Shown: positions 43,844 through 55,817 of the stretch, piece after piece
Layout of the letters: each line of letters opens with the position of its first letter
Position numbering within the stretch: position 1 is the first letter of the stretch
Source of the DNA: Rutpela maculata
Taxonomy: Eukaryota; Arthropoda; Insecta; Coleoptera; Cerambycidae
DNA: 64,000 nt
Assembly: GCA_936432065.2 (NCBI GenBank)
Contig: OW386286.2
Location: 116,275,519 to 116,339,518 of the forward strand
Reading direction: 5' to 3'
Notes under the pieces: generated by a model
Database searches by the model: none
Seen by the model: the letters and a program-made list of their open reading frames with translations, nothing else
Told to the model about the DNA's origin: nothing
Translations under genes and position numbers: made by a program

Positions 43844-46800
43844 ATACGCTCTCACACCTTATTAACCGTAAATTCAAAAAATCTTTACTACATCAAAGAC
43901 GCAACCGGCAAATTTAAAATTTTGATTGACACAGGTGCAGGAATTTCAATTTTTAAACCTAAAACAGCTGAAAATTATAGACGTAGATCTCCTGAAAATG
44001 TAATCATACAGGGCATTACTGATCAAAAAATTTATATCAACGAATCTGTTCTCATCCCCTTTTCAGATGAGTCACACAAAGTTTATATCTATAATCTAGA
44101 TATAGATTTTGATGGACTACTAGGCGCAGATTTTCTAGAACATTACGAATGCCAAGTAGACTTTAAAAACAAACAATTAGTCACGAATTTTAAAAACGTA
44201 CCATTATTAAAGTTACGGAAGAAGCTGCAATAAATTTACCTTTACAACGACTATTAATTCTGATACAAAAAATTCAAATTTAAGCAACATCAAAAATTTA
44301 ATTTCTATTGAACCTCGCATGGAAAAAATTTGTAAACTAAAATGTAACCTGCGAAATACCGAGGCTATACTGTTAGCCCAGGAAAACGAGAAAGCACGCT
44401 TACCAAATGCAATTGTCAAAATCGATCACAATGGAGAATTTTTAACTTCAATAATAAATGCAAACGCGATCCCAAAAACCATAAACTTTTCAAACCTTAA
44501 CCTAGAACCAGTACAAAAATTCAAATCAATTTTTAATTTAAATACTCAAAATTCCGACAAACATCCACAGACAGACAGATCCTTCGAAATTAGGAACGAA
44601 TTGCGCTTGGATCATCTAAACGAAGAAGAGGCCGAAATAGTAACGCAGCTTTGTTTAGACTTTCAAGATATATTCTATTTGGAAGGAGACAATTTAACTT
44701 TTACTAACGAAATTAAGCATTCCATTGACACGAACGATTCAAAACCGGTTTTCACAAAGTCATATCGCTACCCTCATATCCATAAAGAGGAAGTCAAAAC
44801 ACAAGTCTCTAATATGCTTGATCAAGGCATCATTAGACCTTCGATTTCTCCCTGGTCCTCTCCAGTTTGGGTTGTACCTAAAAAACTCGACGCCTCCGGT
44901 AAACAAAAATGGCGAGTTGTAGTGGACTACAGAAAACTCAACGAACTGACTATTGACGATAAATACCCGCTACCCAATATTTCCGACCTCCTCGATCAAT
45001 TAGGCAAATGTCAATATTTTACAACTTTGGACTTAGCCTCCGGATTGGAAAGATATTCAAAAAACTGCTTTCACAGTTGAAAATGGTCATTTTGAATTCG
45101 TAAGAATGCCCTTTGGACTTAAGAATGCTCCATCAACGTTTCAAAGAGTGATGGATAACATTTTGTTAGGTATTCAAAATGAACGATGTCTCGTTTATAT
45201 GGACGATATTATTTTCTACTCCCCTACTATCCACGAACACATTTCCCGTCTAACTGAAGTCTTTAAACGTCTTCAAAAAGCCAACCTCAAAATTCAACCA
45301 GACAAATGCGACGAAGAGTCAGACGACGACGAAAACCCAGATAACAACGAAATCACTAACGAACAAATTTCCCAAGAATTTGAAACTTTCACTAACTTAT
45401 ATAAAACGACATCCTTGATAGATTATTCAAAAATTAAAGCTTCAAACAAACAACTCTTATATCGAGAACATAAAGATATTATAACCTGCTTCCAACAAAA
45501 TAACTTACAAGACCTACATCACAAAATTTTCGAGGACATATTCGAAGAAAACCCCGAATTTCATAACGATAAAATCAATATTGTATCGAGCAAAACAGTC
45601 AGACATAGGAGATATTTTATCATCCCTCTACCTTTTGATATCGAATCTGTAATTCAATATCTATTTTTGGTATTATTTAAAAATCAAGATGTCCTAGATC
45701 TCTCTAAGACATACTTTGTCGAAAATAATTTAGATCTCCCCATACTTGAAATCCTATCATTCATTTTTGCGGAAAAAGAGTTAAAAGTAGTAATTTGTCA
45801 AGATATCGTCAGAACTGCCGACGAAGACAAAATTCCAATTATATTGGAGCAAAATCATTTTGGTAAAAATAATCTACACCGCGGAATAAATGAAACGATT
45901 CGAAGAATTAGAGAAAAATACACTTGGCAACTAAAGACGTTGAAAATTTTATAAAAAATTGCGAAACTTGCCAAAAGATTAAAGTATGCCGAAAAAACCT
46001 TAATAACCCTCTAGTAGTCACAGAAACCCCAAGAACGCCATTCAAAAGAATTAATATCGATTTGTTTGAATTCCCAACTCGAAATTACGCGTTAACCATC
46101 CGCGACGAATTAACTAAATTCACGCAAGCCTATGCAGTCGCATACAAATCCGCAAAATCTGTCGTAAATACTTTGTTGTTATATTTTCAACATTATGGTA
46201 CCCCATTGAGAATCCATTGCGATTACGGTGGCGAATTTGACAACCGTTTGCTCAAAGATCTCTGTACCCTCTACGACATAAAATTAACATATTCAAGCGT
46301 AGGACATCCCCAATCGAACGGATCCATAGAAAGATTTCACGCTACTTTAGCTGAAATGATAAGAATCCATAAAACTGAAAACCCGAACGAACATCCGTTC
46401 ACTATTTTACCATATGCAGTAATATGCTATAACAATTCAGTAAATAAAACACACGGTTTCACCCCATACGAACTTGTATTTGGGCATACGTCTAACAGAC
46501 CACCTGAAACTTTATATAACCAAAAAGAGTTAATAACCAAATACGTTAGAGATTTAAACAACAGAATATCCCACTACTATAAAATAGCCCGTAGTCGAAC
46601 GCAAGCTCAAAAGGAGAAAGCGAAAGTTCGTTTTGATAGAAATGTTCCCCAAAAACGACCTGAATATAAAACAGGTGACTTAGTTTACGTAAAAGAATCG
46701 CAAATCAAAAACAAATTGCAAAACAAATTTAACGGACCTTTTAAAATAAAAGAAATTTTCCAAAATTCTGCTACCCTATTAAATCGCGAAACAAAACAAG

Positions 46801-46847
46801 AAACTAAAGTAAATTTTGATAGAATTAAACCATATACTGAAAATTAA
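43844..46847 (+). pseudogene. pol: Errantivirus pol, frameshifted and internally deleted
   Basis: Protease LIDTGAG at 43922 (frame of gag), frame breaks near 44215-44300, then the RT N-terminal part (44319-45080) and MPFGLKNAPSTFQ with YMDD at 45196-45207 (45106-45954). About 20 nt are missing after TLDLASG near 45048, shifting the frame. After KIQPDKC (about 45306) the protein passes directly to an acidic linker before integrase: the RT thumb/connection and all of RNase H are absent. Integrase follows in two frames (break near 45925-45954) with HHCC (CETCQK), NIDLFEFP, HCDYGGEF and NGSIERFH, and ends at 46847. Gag and pol are in the same frame separated by a stop, so the original expression strategy cannot be read here. 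Confidence 0.87.
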
Positions 46848-48543
46848 ATTTATTTTCAGGTTTCTCCTGCTGTTCGGATCAGCACTCTGTCAATACAAAA
46901 TTACCCCGATCAATAATACTGTTGGTGTATACTACCACCAAGACACGGACATCGTGGTGACAAATGACAAATGGACTCTGCTAGTGCATAAAAATATTTC
47001 ATCCCTTAAACTAGCTTTTGACAAAAATCAAAATATCTTAGACAAAATCTTGTACACTCTCAATAATGGTGATGGTAATGACTTTAACCTTTGACGCAAA
47101 TATCCAACTCTATAAAAACGAAATTTGACAAAATCTTTTCAGACACCACAAAAAGATATAAACGAGGAATACTTAACGGTATCGGTACAATATTCAAATC
47201 CATAACTGGAAACTTACATGCTGAAGATGGCCAGTACTATACTAATTGTATAAATAAACTAAATAACGACGAACATCAATTGGAAAACTTAATCAAAAAT
47301 CAAATTTCAGTTACAACTTCTGTTATTAAAAACTTCAACTTGACTATACAAAAATTACAAATTGACGAGGAAACGTTTAACAAAGATCTCGAACAAATCG
47401 AACGCACAATTCAAACCATGACTCAAGCTATTGAAGCTGCTCATATAAAACTAAAATTCTTATACATTTCCGAACAACTAATGGCTAGCTATTTGTATAT
47501 CGAAGATAATTTGAACGACATTTTGAATTCAATAACATTTACCAGATTAGGAATCATCCACACTTCAATCATAACCTCTAACAATTTGATAACAGCATTA
47601 CAAGAAATTTCACAGAGCTTACGAAGGAACAATTTGCCTCTCCCCATTAAATTATAGGCAGTTGCTAAGTATTTGGATATTATTGAATTACAAGCGTTTC
47701 AAATGGATTCTAACTTAGTATTTGTTTTAACGATACCACTTGTTGAACCTCAAAATTATAACACCTATCGCCTATATCCTATCCCGATACTTGATAACAG
47801 AACTGGTATACACCACATTTTATCTATTTCACAAAAGTATATCGCGAGAGACGATGATTCTTTAATGTACATACCTATACAAAATTTGAAAGAATGCAAA
47901 CCTCTTTATTTTGGAACCAAACTATATTCGAACCTGTTTGCATATCCTATCGACCAAAATGCCATAATTCCGAACCACTTCACATTACCATCAACTGTCC
48001 AAAGAGAGAATCCACGACAGAGTTAATCAACAAAAATTCCATCATCAAACTACAACCAGGATGTTACGCCTATGCACGCATTACTAAAATACAAGCCAGT
48101 GCCAAAGACTTTTCCGAAATTAAGGACAATTCACATCCTATCCAAATTCCTTTTGAATGCTGTCCGACAAAATCGAAATTCCAAAATTAAAACCTCTCAA
48201 ATTAAACAACCTCGACGTAGAAGACCTAGATATTGCCAAAAACAAATTGGACCAATATTCCAAAGACCTGGATGACCTCATAAACGAACCTTTTGTGACC
48301 AAACACATATCTTGGTTCACATATTTCATAATCACTTTCATCATTCTATTAGTTCTACTTTACATAACCTGTAAATGCAGAAGAAGAAGATGTGGAGCAT
48401 TGCGAATCCAACCCTCAATGGACAACCCTCCTTCACCTCCTTCAGAGCGAAGCAGAGTTTTTACCAAATTTCCTAGACTGATCCCTCCAAGAAAGCGACC
48501 CGGTATTAAACCTCAAGAGGAAGAGGACATCAAGTTAACATAG
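46816..48543 (+). pseudogene. env: Errantivirus envelope (baculovirus F-like) with several breaks
   Basis: ATG at 46816 overlaps the end of pol by 32 nt in another frame. Fragments: 46816-47094 (hydrophobic signal FIFRFLLLFGSALC), 47091-48026 with a TAG at 47655-47657, 47894-48190 and 48157-48543, in three frames. Features: a furin-type cleavage site RYKRG followed by a Gly-rich fusion-peptide-like segment (about 47155-47215), a coiled-coil-like stretch, a membrane segment (WFTYFIITFIILLVLLYIT, about 48310-48370) and a basic cytoplasmic start (CKCRRRRC). This is the Baculo_F/errantivirus envelope class. At least three frameshifts and one stop make it non-functional. Confidence 0.87.
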
Positions 48544-48785
48544 ACTTTCAGTTTCATAGAGTTTTACCCTTGTCTATTAATTTAGACCATTGTATTTTAT
48601 TCATATCACATTTATGTAATGTACTACTCGCTTATTATTATTATCATTTACCAATTTTAACTTTTATGTATTTTATTATTTTTGCTTTGTATTCATTCAA
48701 CATTATTTCAATTTATTTTGCATTATATTCATTTAACGTTTTTAACAATTTTCAAAAGTTGCTGCATAACATCAACTTTTTTATT

Positions 48786-48796
48786 AAGGGGGAAGT
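48786..48796 (+). promoter_or_regulatory. Polypurine tract of the errantivirus
   Basis: AAGGGGGAAG plus T directly precede the 3' LTR. Confidence 0.8.
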
Positions 48797-49155
48797 TGTT
48801 ATATAAAATTATACGCTTATTACCAAGACTTAGCCATAACAAACCTTCACAGGTATATCATATTACATGATAACGACTTTTCTTATTAATCGCTTATCTT
48901 AGAGATATTATGTTTCACCTTTGTTTCTCACATTTTATGCTGACTGTCGAATTGCATTTCCTTTGTTCTATATTTTGCTTACTCAGGTTCTGTATGTTAT
49001 AAATACGACTAGACATGCTTTGTAAAGTCAGTTATTAAACTCACTTAGAATGAAACACTTCTAATTATTATATTCCTTCTCCAAGAGCCAACGTTGGCTC
49101 CATTTAAGTAAATAAAAGTTTTTAAAAAGTCATTCATGTGAACCGTGATCTAACA
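48797..49155 (+). repeat. 3' LTR of the errantivirus
   Basis: 359 bp, the same length as the 5' LTR, ending CTAACA and followed by TATA. Frames at 48570-48870 lie between env and this LTR and are low-complexity, so not called. Confidence 0.92.
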
Positions 49156-49164
49156 TATATGTAT

Positions 49165-49605
49165 GTATAAGTATAACCTCATACTGCGCTATGAGTCCTT
49201 TATTAAGGCTACCACTAAAAAAAGTGCTGTGAAATTATCATCCCTTGTTCCGACAGTTGATGCTCAGAATGAGCACATTAACAGGGTTTATTTACAAACC
49301 CAGATGTGGCTTGTGAACAAAAATATTCGTCCAACTGATTGAGGATGGATTAATAATGAAGGATCTTTACTACCAATCAAAATGCTGAATATGCCTGCAC
49401 CGGGAGAACTCCTCAAAAGGATATTTTGTAATTGCAGAAAAGGATGCGGCGCAGCTTGTAGCTGCCGAAAAGTTAGACTTTTTTGTAACGCAACATGCCG
49501 AACATGCTCCGGTGACAACTGTCAAAATTGTCCTCCAATTACAGACCAAGAGGTGGAAGTCGATAGTTCTTCTCATGATCCATATATTTTCAATAATAAA
49601 ACATG
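49165..49605 (+). pseudogene. Relic of a CXC (tesmin/TSO1-like) domain protein
   Basis: One frame reads LRYESFIKATTKKSAVKLSS, INRVYLQTQMWLVN, then a TGA at 49340-49342, then the cysteine cluster FCNCRKGCGAACSCRKVRLF / CNATCRTCSGDNCQNC (about 49425-49535). The spacing is that of CXC domains. This architecture recurs in multi-copy insect genes that I associate with mobile elements (recollection, unchecked). The 5' part is missing; the frame begins just right of the errantivirus but does not continue to its left. Confidence 0.6.
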
Positions 49606-49639
49606 CTATTATAATGTACATAAATTTTTTATTTTTCTC

Positions 49640-50099
49640 AAAATCATTTAATAATTTCAGTTTTTAATTTTAAGTAAACATGGTAGTTAATTTTATCACG
49701 AGGGCGGTTTGTAATGGATGAAACGTTGCAATAAATTTTAAATTATATTATAAACAGCGACGGGATTTTAATGCATTGTAAAGGCACCATTAAAACAGTT
49801 CAAGCCGATGGAAACTAATTTTTCTTTAAATTTCGTCATGAGGGGTGGGTTTAAAGGGTTAAAACGTTGTAACACACCATAAATTATATGTCAGAACATG
49901 AAATAATATTTATTTATCATATTTAAATACGATTTCAATATTTGTAAGACTTAAATCTATGGTTTTTAAATTTCTTGTCAAGAAAAACAAAAAGCACACA
50001 TCAGGAACATATAACTTTCAAAGAGGATGGTAAGATAAGCTTAATTACAAATTCTCATCAAAATCGATGTTATCCAAAAAAAATCTGAAGTAATACCCT
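49640..50099. other. AT-rich, no gene recognised
   Basis: Short repeated phrases such as ACGAGGGCGGTTTGTAATGG and ATGAGGGGTGGGTTTAAAGG; nothing coding. Confidence 0.4.
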
Positions 50100-50102
50100 A
50101 TT

Positions 50103-50752
50103 ACTTCCACATCCAGTGGAAGTATAGTAACGACAAATGTTCAAATAGGCTTAGAATGTCATGAAACGTCGAGATTTTAAGTTTGAGCGAAAAAAAATTT
50201 TCTGTCTGTAACTTTTTTTGTGCGCACGTTTACTCTGGAACCGTTTAAAATATTGACTTGAAATTTGGTACACATATGTACTTTTACGAAATCTGGAACT
50301 GGATTATATTTTCATCTTGTTCCGTCGAAGGGTTGGGGGGTAAATTGGGGTAAATTTGGAGTAAATAGGTAAATCAAGCAGGTAAGAGTCCAAAAATTGG
50401 TATCTAGTATATACAAGAGAAGCTAAGGTCTGAAAAACATTTTTGGAATTAGTCACCCCCATTACCAACCCCACCATTATTAAAGGGGATGAAAAAAAAT
50501 TGTGATTTAGTGTGTGTACAAGAACCAAAAACCTCAAAATATTTTTTACTTCATCCACCCCACTACCACCCCCTAACACCACCCCCACCCCACTACCGAT
50601 GTGGGGTATCGTTTTATGGTAGAGGATTTCAAATATTATATCATTAAAGTTCCATAAACAATTATTTCCACATACAAAATTTTTTCGTTATCAGTGACTT
50701 GGATAGAAAATCTAGATGTGGAAGTAGTGATTCCTTGGGCAGCGGTTTTTTT
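50103..50752 (+). mobile_element. C1 repeat copy f
   Basis: Plus orientation, ATTACTTCCACATCCAGTGG to TTGGGCAGCGGTTTTTTT. The CTGTCTG microsatellite is short in this copy. Confidence 0.85.
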
Positions 50753-50759
50753 ATGTTTC

Positions 50760-51397
50760 GTGGGAGAAAACTCAAGTTATATTTTAAAAAATCAATTATT
50801 CACAATTTCCGAAATAAAGGTAAATTCGCGGATTAAGGGTTGAAGGCAATCCCCGATTTTTATGCGTCTTCCGGATTCGGATTGAGCAGACAATTTTGTA
50901 TCGAATACGACACTTTTCAGCTGTATGTCTGACAGGTACTTAGGACTGAAAGATAAACGTCTTCAGAATCTGGACTAACTGGACTATTAAACAAATAACT
51001 GATTCAGTAATTTGTGTTCACCGTGAAATGACACGTTATATAAATAAATATTCAACGGCTAATGATAGCATTGGCATACGTATAGATAGTAGAAACTAAT
51101 TTATATTCATTAATTCGTATGCAAATTTGAAACCGCTAAAACTCTACATGGAAAATATTTAACAGCCGCTGAAATACATGTGGGAAAAACGTTTGATTTC
51201 TACATAGTTGTTATCAAAAATGGAAGCAATCCCGTGACTTATTTTTTGAATTTGACTACAATGTTTTCAATTGTTAATTGAGATTTATTGGCAATACGTA
51301 TATACTTTAACTCAATACACCACCTGCTCCAGGAAACATACCTGAATAAATTTTTTAGGATAATGCCGCCAATTTATATGTATAAATTATGCAGAGT
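50760..51397. other. No gene recognised
   Basis: AT-rich sequence between C1 copy f and the F repeat cluster. Confidence 0.4.
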
Positions 51398-53150
51398 GGA
51401 TGGTTTCATCATATTCCTCTTGATTTCATAATATTATTATTAGGATGTGCGTTCTGAATGATATTATTATCATTACTAGAAACGCAGTGCTTGTAACGAA
51501 TGCCTGTGTATGTAAATTATATGTAAATTATAGGTACGTATGTAAATTATAGGTACCCTGTCGCTTCGGCCGGTGTCCAGAATCCAAGGCTGTAGTCCAC
51601 CGGATGCGGTGGTGTGCTGTGCCGTGCCAAGCGGTATGAACGGAGTCAGCTTGTAATCGAATTACACGCATTTCAGTGGCGGACAGTTCACTCCTGCTGG
51701 CCTGTGTGTTTTCGACAAGCTGTAGTTTGCTGATCCAGTTTTATTTCGCTTCGTGGCCGATTGGAGCTGTGCTGAACGGTGTTTATATGCTGTGCAGAAT
51801 TGACAAATGGAAGAATTCATCGATGTAGTGCGTAGTTATTCTTGTCTGTGAAAAATTGACAACAAAGATTACAAAAATCACGACATCCGGAAAGGCATTT
51901 GGGACAAAGTAGCAAAACAGTGCAATTTAAAATTTGTTCTTGCTCCCATAAGCGATACATTGGTTAGAATATTGGCCACAAATTCATTAACAGAGTCATC
52001 TTCGTTTGAACTCAGATCTAAAAGATGCTTCTCAATTTCGATATTTGAAGTCCGGGTTGAAATAATTTTATAGTATTGTTAAACAGTCTAGTAAGCACTG
52101 GGAAAGAATACTATCACACAGCACCAGTGGACGGTCAAGCCGCCGCTTCTGTCAGCTTAGCACAGCGCCGCACAGCACAGCTCAGCACAACACCGCATCC
52201 GGTGAACTACAGTCTTCATTTGCGGACCGGTTTTGAGCTTTTGGGCTCTCGTCAGTGACTTGCAAATAGTGTGACTAGGTCCCTCTAACGCCATCTGCTG
52301 CAAACACTTTATATAGGAGTCTCGACTAGGCAAATATTACTAATAAAATCCAAATAGAGAAATGGTAGATGAATTATGGGCAATGCAGGGTTTTGTCGTA
52401 ATCCTCTTGGTGCCTTAATATTATTATTAAGTTGTGCGTTGTGAATGATATTGTTATCGTTACTAGAAACGCAGTGCTTCTAACAAATGCTGGTGATGGG
52501 AACTAGTGTTTAAATTATAGGTATCCCGCCGCTTCGACAGATGTTCAGAGCCATTCGCGCACCGGTTTCGAGCTTTTGGGCTCTCGTCAGCGCAAAGCAG
52601 ACTGGGACACCTTTGACGCTGCAAGCTCCTTGCTCTTGATAAATTCCAGCAATACAAAGTCAGTGACTTGTAAATATTGTGAGGAGGTCCCTCCTATGGC
52701 GTCTGCTGCAAACATTTTATATGATCCTCGTCTAGGCAAATAGCTAGTAAAGTCCAAATGGAGGAAGGGTTTTGTTGTATTCCTTTTAATCTCCTAATAT
52801 GATTATTAGGATATGCGTTCTGAATGATATTATCATTACTAGAAACGCAATGCTTGTAAGAAGTGGTGGTGTGCTTTGTCAAGAGCAAGGAGTCCGCAGC
52901 GTCAAAGGTGTCTGAGAACCAAGAAGCTTGAAACCGGTCCGCGAATAACTCTGGACACCTTCCGAAGCGGCGGAGCTTCTTTAATTTAAATATAGTTCCC
53001 TTCACCAGCAATTGTTGCAAGCTCTGCGTTTCCAGTAATGATAACAATGTCATTCAGAACGCACATCCTAATAATACTAGGAAATCAAGAAGAATACGAC
53101 GAAACCCTGCACTGAGCATAACTCATTCCTCAATTTGGACTTTACTAGTA
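51398..53150. repeat. F repeat cluster (direct and inverted copies)
   Basis: A core containing TAGGATGTGCGTTCTGAATG, ATTATCATTACTAGAAACGC and AGTGCTTGTAA occurs near 51400-51510, 52375-52490 and 52770-52865, and in reverse near 52990-53135. GAGCTTTTGGGCTCTCGTCA occurs near 52230 and 52573. The middle 52100-52210 is rich in CAGCACAGC and GCCGC. Confidence 0.65.
51807..51940 (+). pseudogene. MADF-domain fragment with an in-frame stop
   Basis: MEEFIDVVRSYSCL, then TGA (51849-51851), then KIDNKDYKNHDIRKGIWDKV and AKQCNLKF: the first part of a MADF (Adf-1-like Myb/SANT) DNA-binding domain, where the stop occupies the position of the conserved tryptophan. The rest of the domain is absent. On the minus strand, 51940-52060 can be read as IEIEKHLLDLSSNEDDSVNE, possibly another fragment. 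It is embedded in the F cluster. Confidence 0.6.
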
Positions 53151-53269
53151 ATTTATATGTATCATTTTAAATCTAATTAAATTGAAATAAATTGACATTA
53201 AACTACACGTTAGTCATTTCGTTGTTTTCAATTTGATAAAATTTAACTTCATATTCACAAAATGTATAT

Positions 53270-53915
53270 TTAAAACGGATACCTGATTCGTAGTCAGCAT
53301 ATCGAAATACATAGGAGTTACCCAATGAAGTCCCAGAAATAGATCATTTTTCACTTTTTATTTATGTCTGTGTAATACCGTGCGTGTAGCCGCGCGCTAG
53401 GCATAGGGAGTAAGAATTACAACATCGCGTGTGCCAGCTGGCTGAAATGAGCTCCGCCCGGCGGACGAATTTACGGCTATGTTGTCAAATCTCTCGCGCT
53501 ACGTGAATGTACATGCCTAATGGGCAATTACACGCACGGTATATTTGCATATGCGATTTTCTAGAAAATGGCGGAGGATCCAGTGATATTCATATATTAC
53601 ACAGACATACACACACACACACAAAAAGGTCTGTTTCTGGGATTCTATTGGGCAACCCCAATGTATTTCGAAATGCTTAATACGAATCAGGTATCCGTTT
53701 AGCTCCATCACCCACCAATTTTTAGTAAATCGCGAAAATAACTTAAATTATGAGTTTTTTTTAGATTATTTTCACAATTTACAAAAAAGTGGTGGCTAAT
53801 GGAGCTAAACGGATACCTGATTCATGTTCAGCACGTCGAAATACATATGAGTTACCCAGTGGAGTACCAGAAAAAGACCGCTTTTTTTATTTTGTGTGCC
53901 TGTGTAATCTTCAAT
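53270..53915. repeat. Three copies of an AAACGGATACCTGATTC repeat, one inverted
   Basis: AAACGGATACCTGATTCnnnnTCAGC, CGAAATACAT and GTTACCCA recur at about 53273, 53808 and, in reverse, 53620-53705. Ends carry TCTGTGTAAT, GCCTGTGTAAT or ATTACACAGAC. The inverted neighbours at 53560-53760 and 53770-53912 can pair. Confidence 0.7.
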
Positions 53916-53919
53916 TTAG

Positions 53920-54547
53920 TTTCTCAAAATTTTTGGCACATTTGCCATAGTTTCTGAGATATTTAAAAAGGTATTTTAACTTAAAAACGTTTGACGCTAT
54001 TTTTAAATATTCATATCTCCGAAAAAACAAAAAGTTACGGAGATTTTAAAAACAGCAAATAATTTCTTGGTTTATGATCTGTACCTTGGAGATCTTTATT
54101 TTTTGCTAGGAGTGATACTTTTCGATTTATTCGACAAAAACCGTGTTGGAGCGCCCGTTTTTGCAATTTTTAAAAGTCAGATCTTTTTTAATATGAGTTG
54201 AAGGGCTGCACTATCTCATTATGGAAAGAGGAAGAATTCCATGTTATGCACATCGGGAATCGCACCGGCGAAATCGATAATTAGAGCATACAGGAGCGAA
54301 CTAAAAGTGACATTTTTTGATTTTCCGCGAAATCGATGACCTACGTATTATAACAAATTGAATTGAGTTAGTGCATATGCTATATTTTTGAACTTTAACT
54401 CATCTCTTGTGATTGCTCCACAAAAACCATTGAATAATGAATATGAACTCTTGTGATTGGGCCTTAATGAATCGTTACCCACGGCTGTGAGTATTGAACT
54501 CTATTACATGTTCAAAAACGTTTATCTAATAAATGAATTATTCAAGA
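53920..54547. other. No gene recognised
   Basis: AT-rich, with phrases typical of dispersed repeats (TTAACTTAAAAACGTTTGACG). Confidence 0.35.
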
Positions 54548-54821
54548 GTCGTAGAAAAAGTATATCGTACAATAGTAATTTATGCTTTAGTACATAAATT
54601 GGCACTTTTTTCACGAATAGGAAGTTTCACGCTCTAGCCGTAGGTGAGTACGGTAATTCCATGAGTGAAAAAAGGCACTTTATGCTTGTGTTTCTTACTA
54701 GTAGTTTGTGCAACAAGAGTGAACAAGATTTGAAGCCTACGGCGCCGGGGTCGTGCTCAAACTTCTTTATCGTGCGATAAGGATAATCCACTCGAGTTGT
54801 ACAGTATACTTTTTCTACGAC
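54548..54821. mobile_element. 274-bp MITE with 25-bp inverted ends
   Basis: The left end GTCGTAGAAAAAGTATATCG pairs with the right end, whose reverse complement reads GTCGTAGAAAAAGTATACTG; the match extends to 25 bp with two mismatches. I see no clear target duplication. The 87-codon minus-strand frame (54627-54890) overlaps its right end and is not called. Confidence 0.7.
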
Positions 54822-55817
54822 CAGCTTAAAAAACCTACAAAATTTATTAAACATTAATATATTACACAAATACGCACTGACCGTACACACTGACAGTTAC
54901 TTTGACAGCTTACGCACTAATTTGATTTTAAAACGAATAGTTGTCTATGTACTTAATAAACGAACTGTGATTGGTCGATTTCATTTCATATCCATCCTAG
55001 AACTGATATGAAATATATCCGTTCAGTTAACTGGAATTGCCTACTTATCCATTCTACAGACTGTACAGAAAACAGCAAATTTCGCTGCTTCTTTATCGTG
55101 CGATATGGATATCAAATCAACTCTTGTTGCACAAACTACTATTTTCTACTTCTGTCCTTAATTTCCATATTTAGATAAATGATCTTCAAAATTAATTTAA
55201 ACGTCAAAACACAAATCCATAATTTGGCGTTTCTAAAGCGAAGATTATGAAACAACTTCAATTGCTTTCAATGCACTCTTAGATACGGCACACACATGTG
55301 AGAAATAATGCTTTTTTTCCAAGCGTTTTAATTTCTTCACTGATACTATAAACATATATTTTACGCACACAAAATAATGAAATAGTAACTTAACAGTCAT
55401 AGAAAAGCTTTTATTCAATTGAACTGTCAATATTGTTATGTTATAGACAATCGTGGTAACTTAAAAATTGACCAAGTTGTAAAAGAAAAGGAAATCAAAA
55501 TAATATGTTCTACTTAAATTTGTCTGCATAACTATTTTTCAATAAATGGCGAATGCGCCGCCGATGTCAAAACTAAAACCAGAAAGTAATACAACTTTAA
55601 GCGGTAAAAATGAAAAACAGAGCATTAACTTCTATGACAACCACACGTATATCATTATTAATACATGTCGCTCATTTATTCATGTTCCTCGAAGGAATGG
55701 TAAAGGCGCGTGTCAACAGTGTGAAAGCGAACTTCGCAGTATTACAGCTTCAATAAATTAATCACTTGATCAGGTTCTACAGTAAGAGGCCTAAAATTTA
55801 ATCATTGACATAAATAA

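Larger units (their letters stand above)
41534..49155 (+). mobile_element. Decayed errantivirus (gypsy-clade endogenous retrovirus), 7,622 bp
   Basis: Order: 359-bp LTR, tRNA-Ser primer site, gag, pol, env, polypurine tract, 359-bp LTR, with TATA duplications (41530-41533 and 49156-49159). The two LTRs differ at about five positions, so it is older than the 12.3 kb element. gag has two stops, pol has frameshifts and an internal deletion, env has several breaks. It cannot make its own proteins in one piece. Confidence 0.93.

Noticed and set aside
55546..55761. 71-codon open frame (MANAPPMSKLKPESN...)
   Set aside because: Its inverted copy in the right palindrome arm (about 62985-63200) has a 3-bp deletion, a stop and a frame change, so the protein is not preserved.
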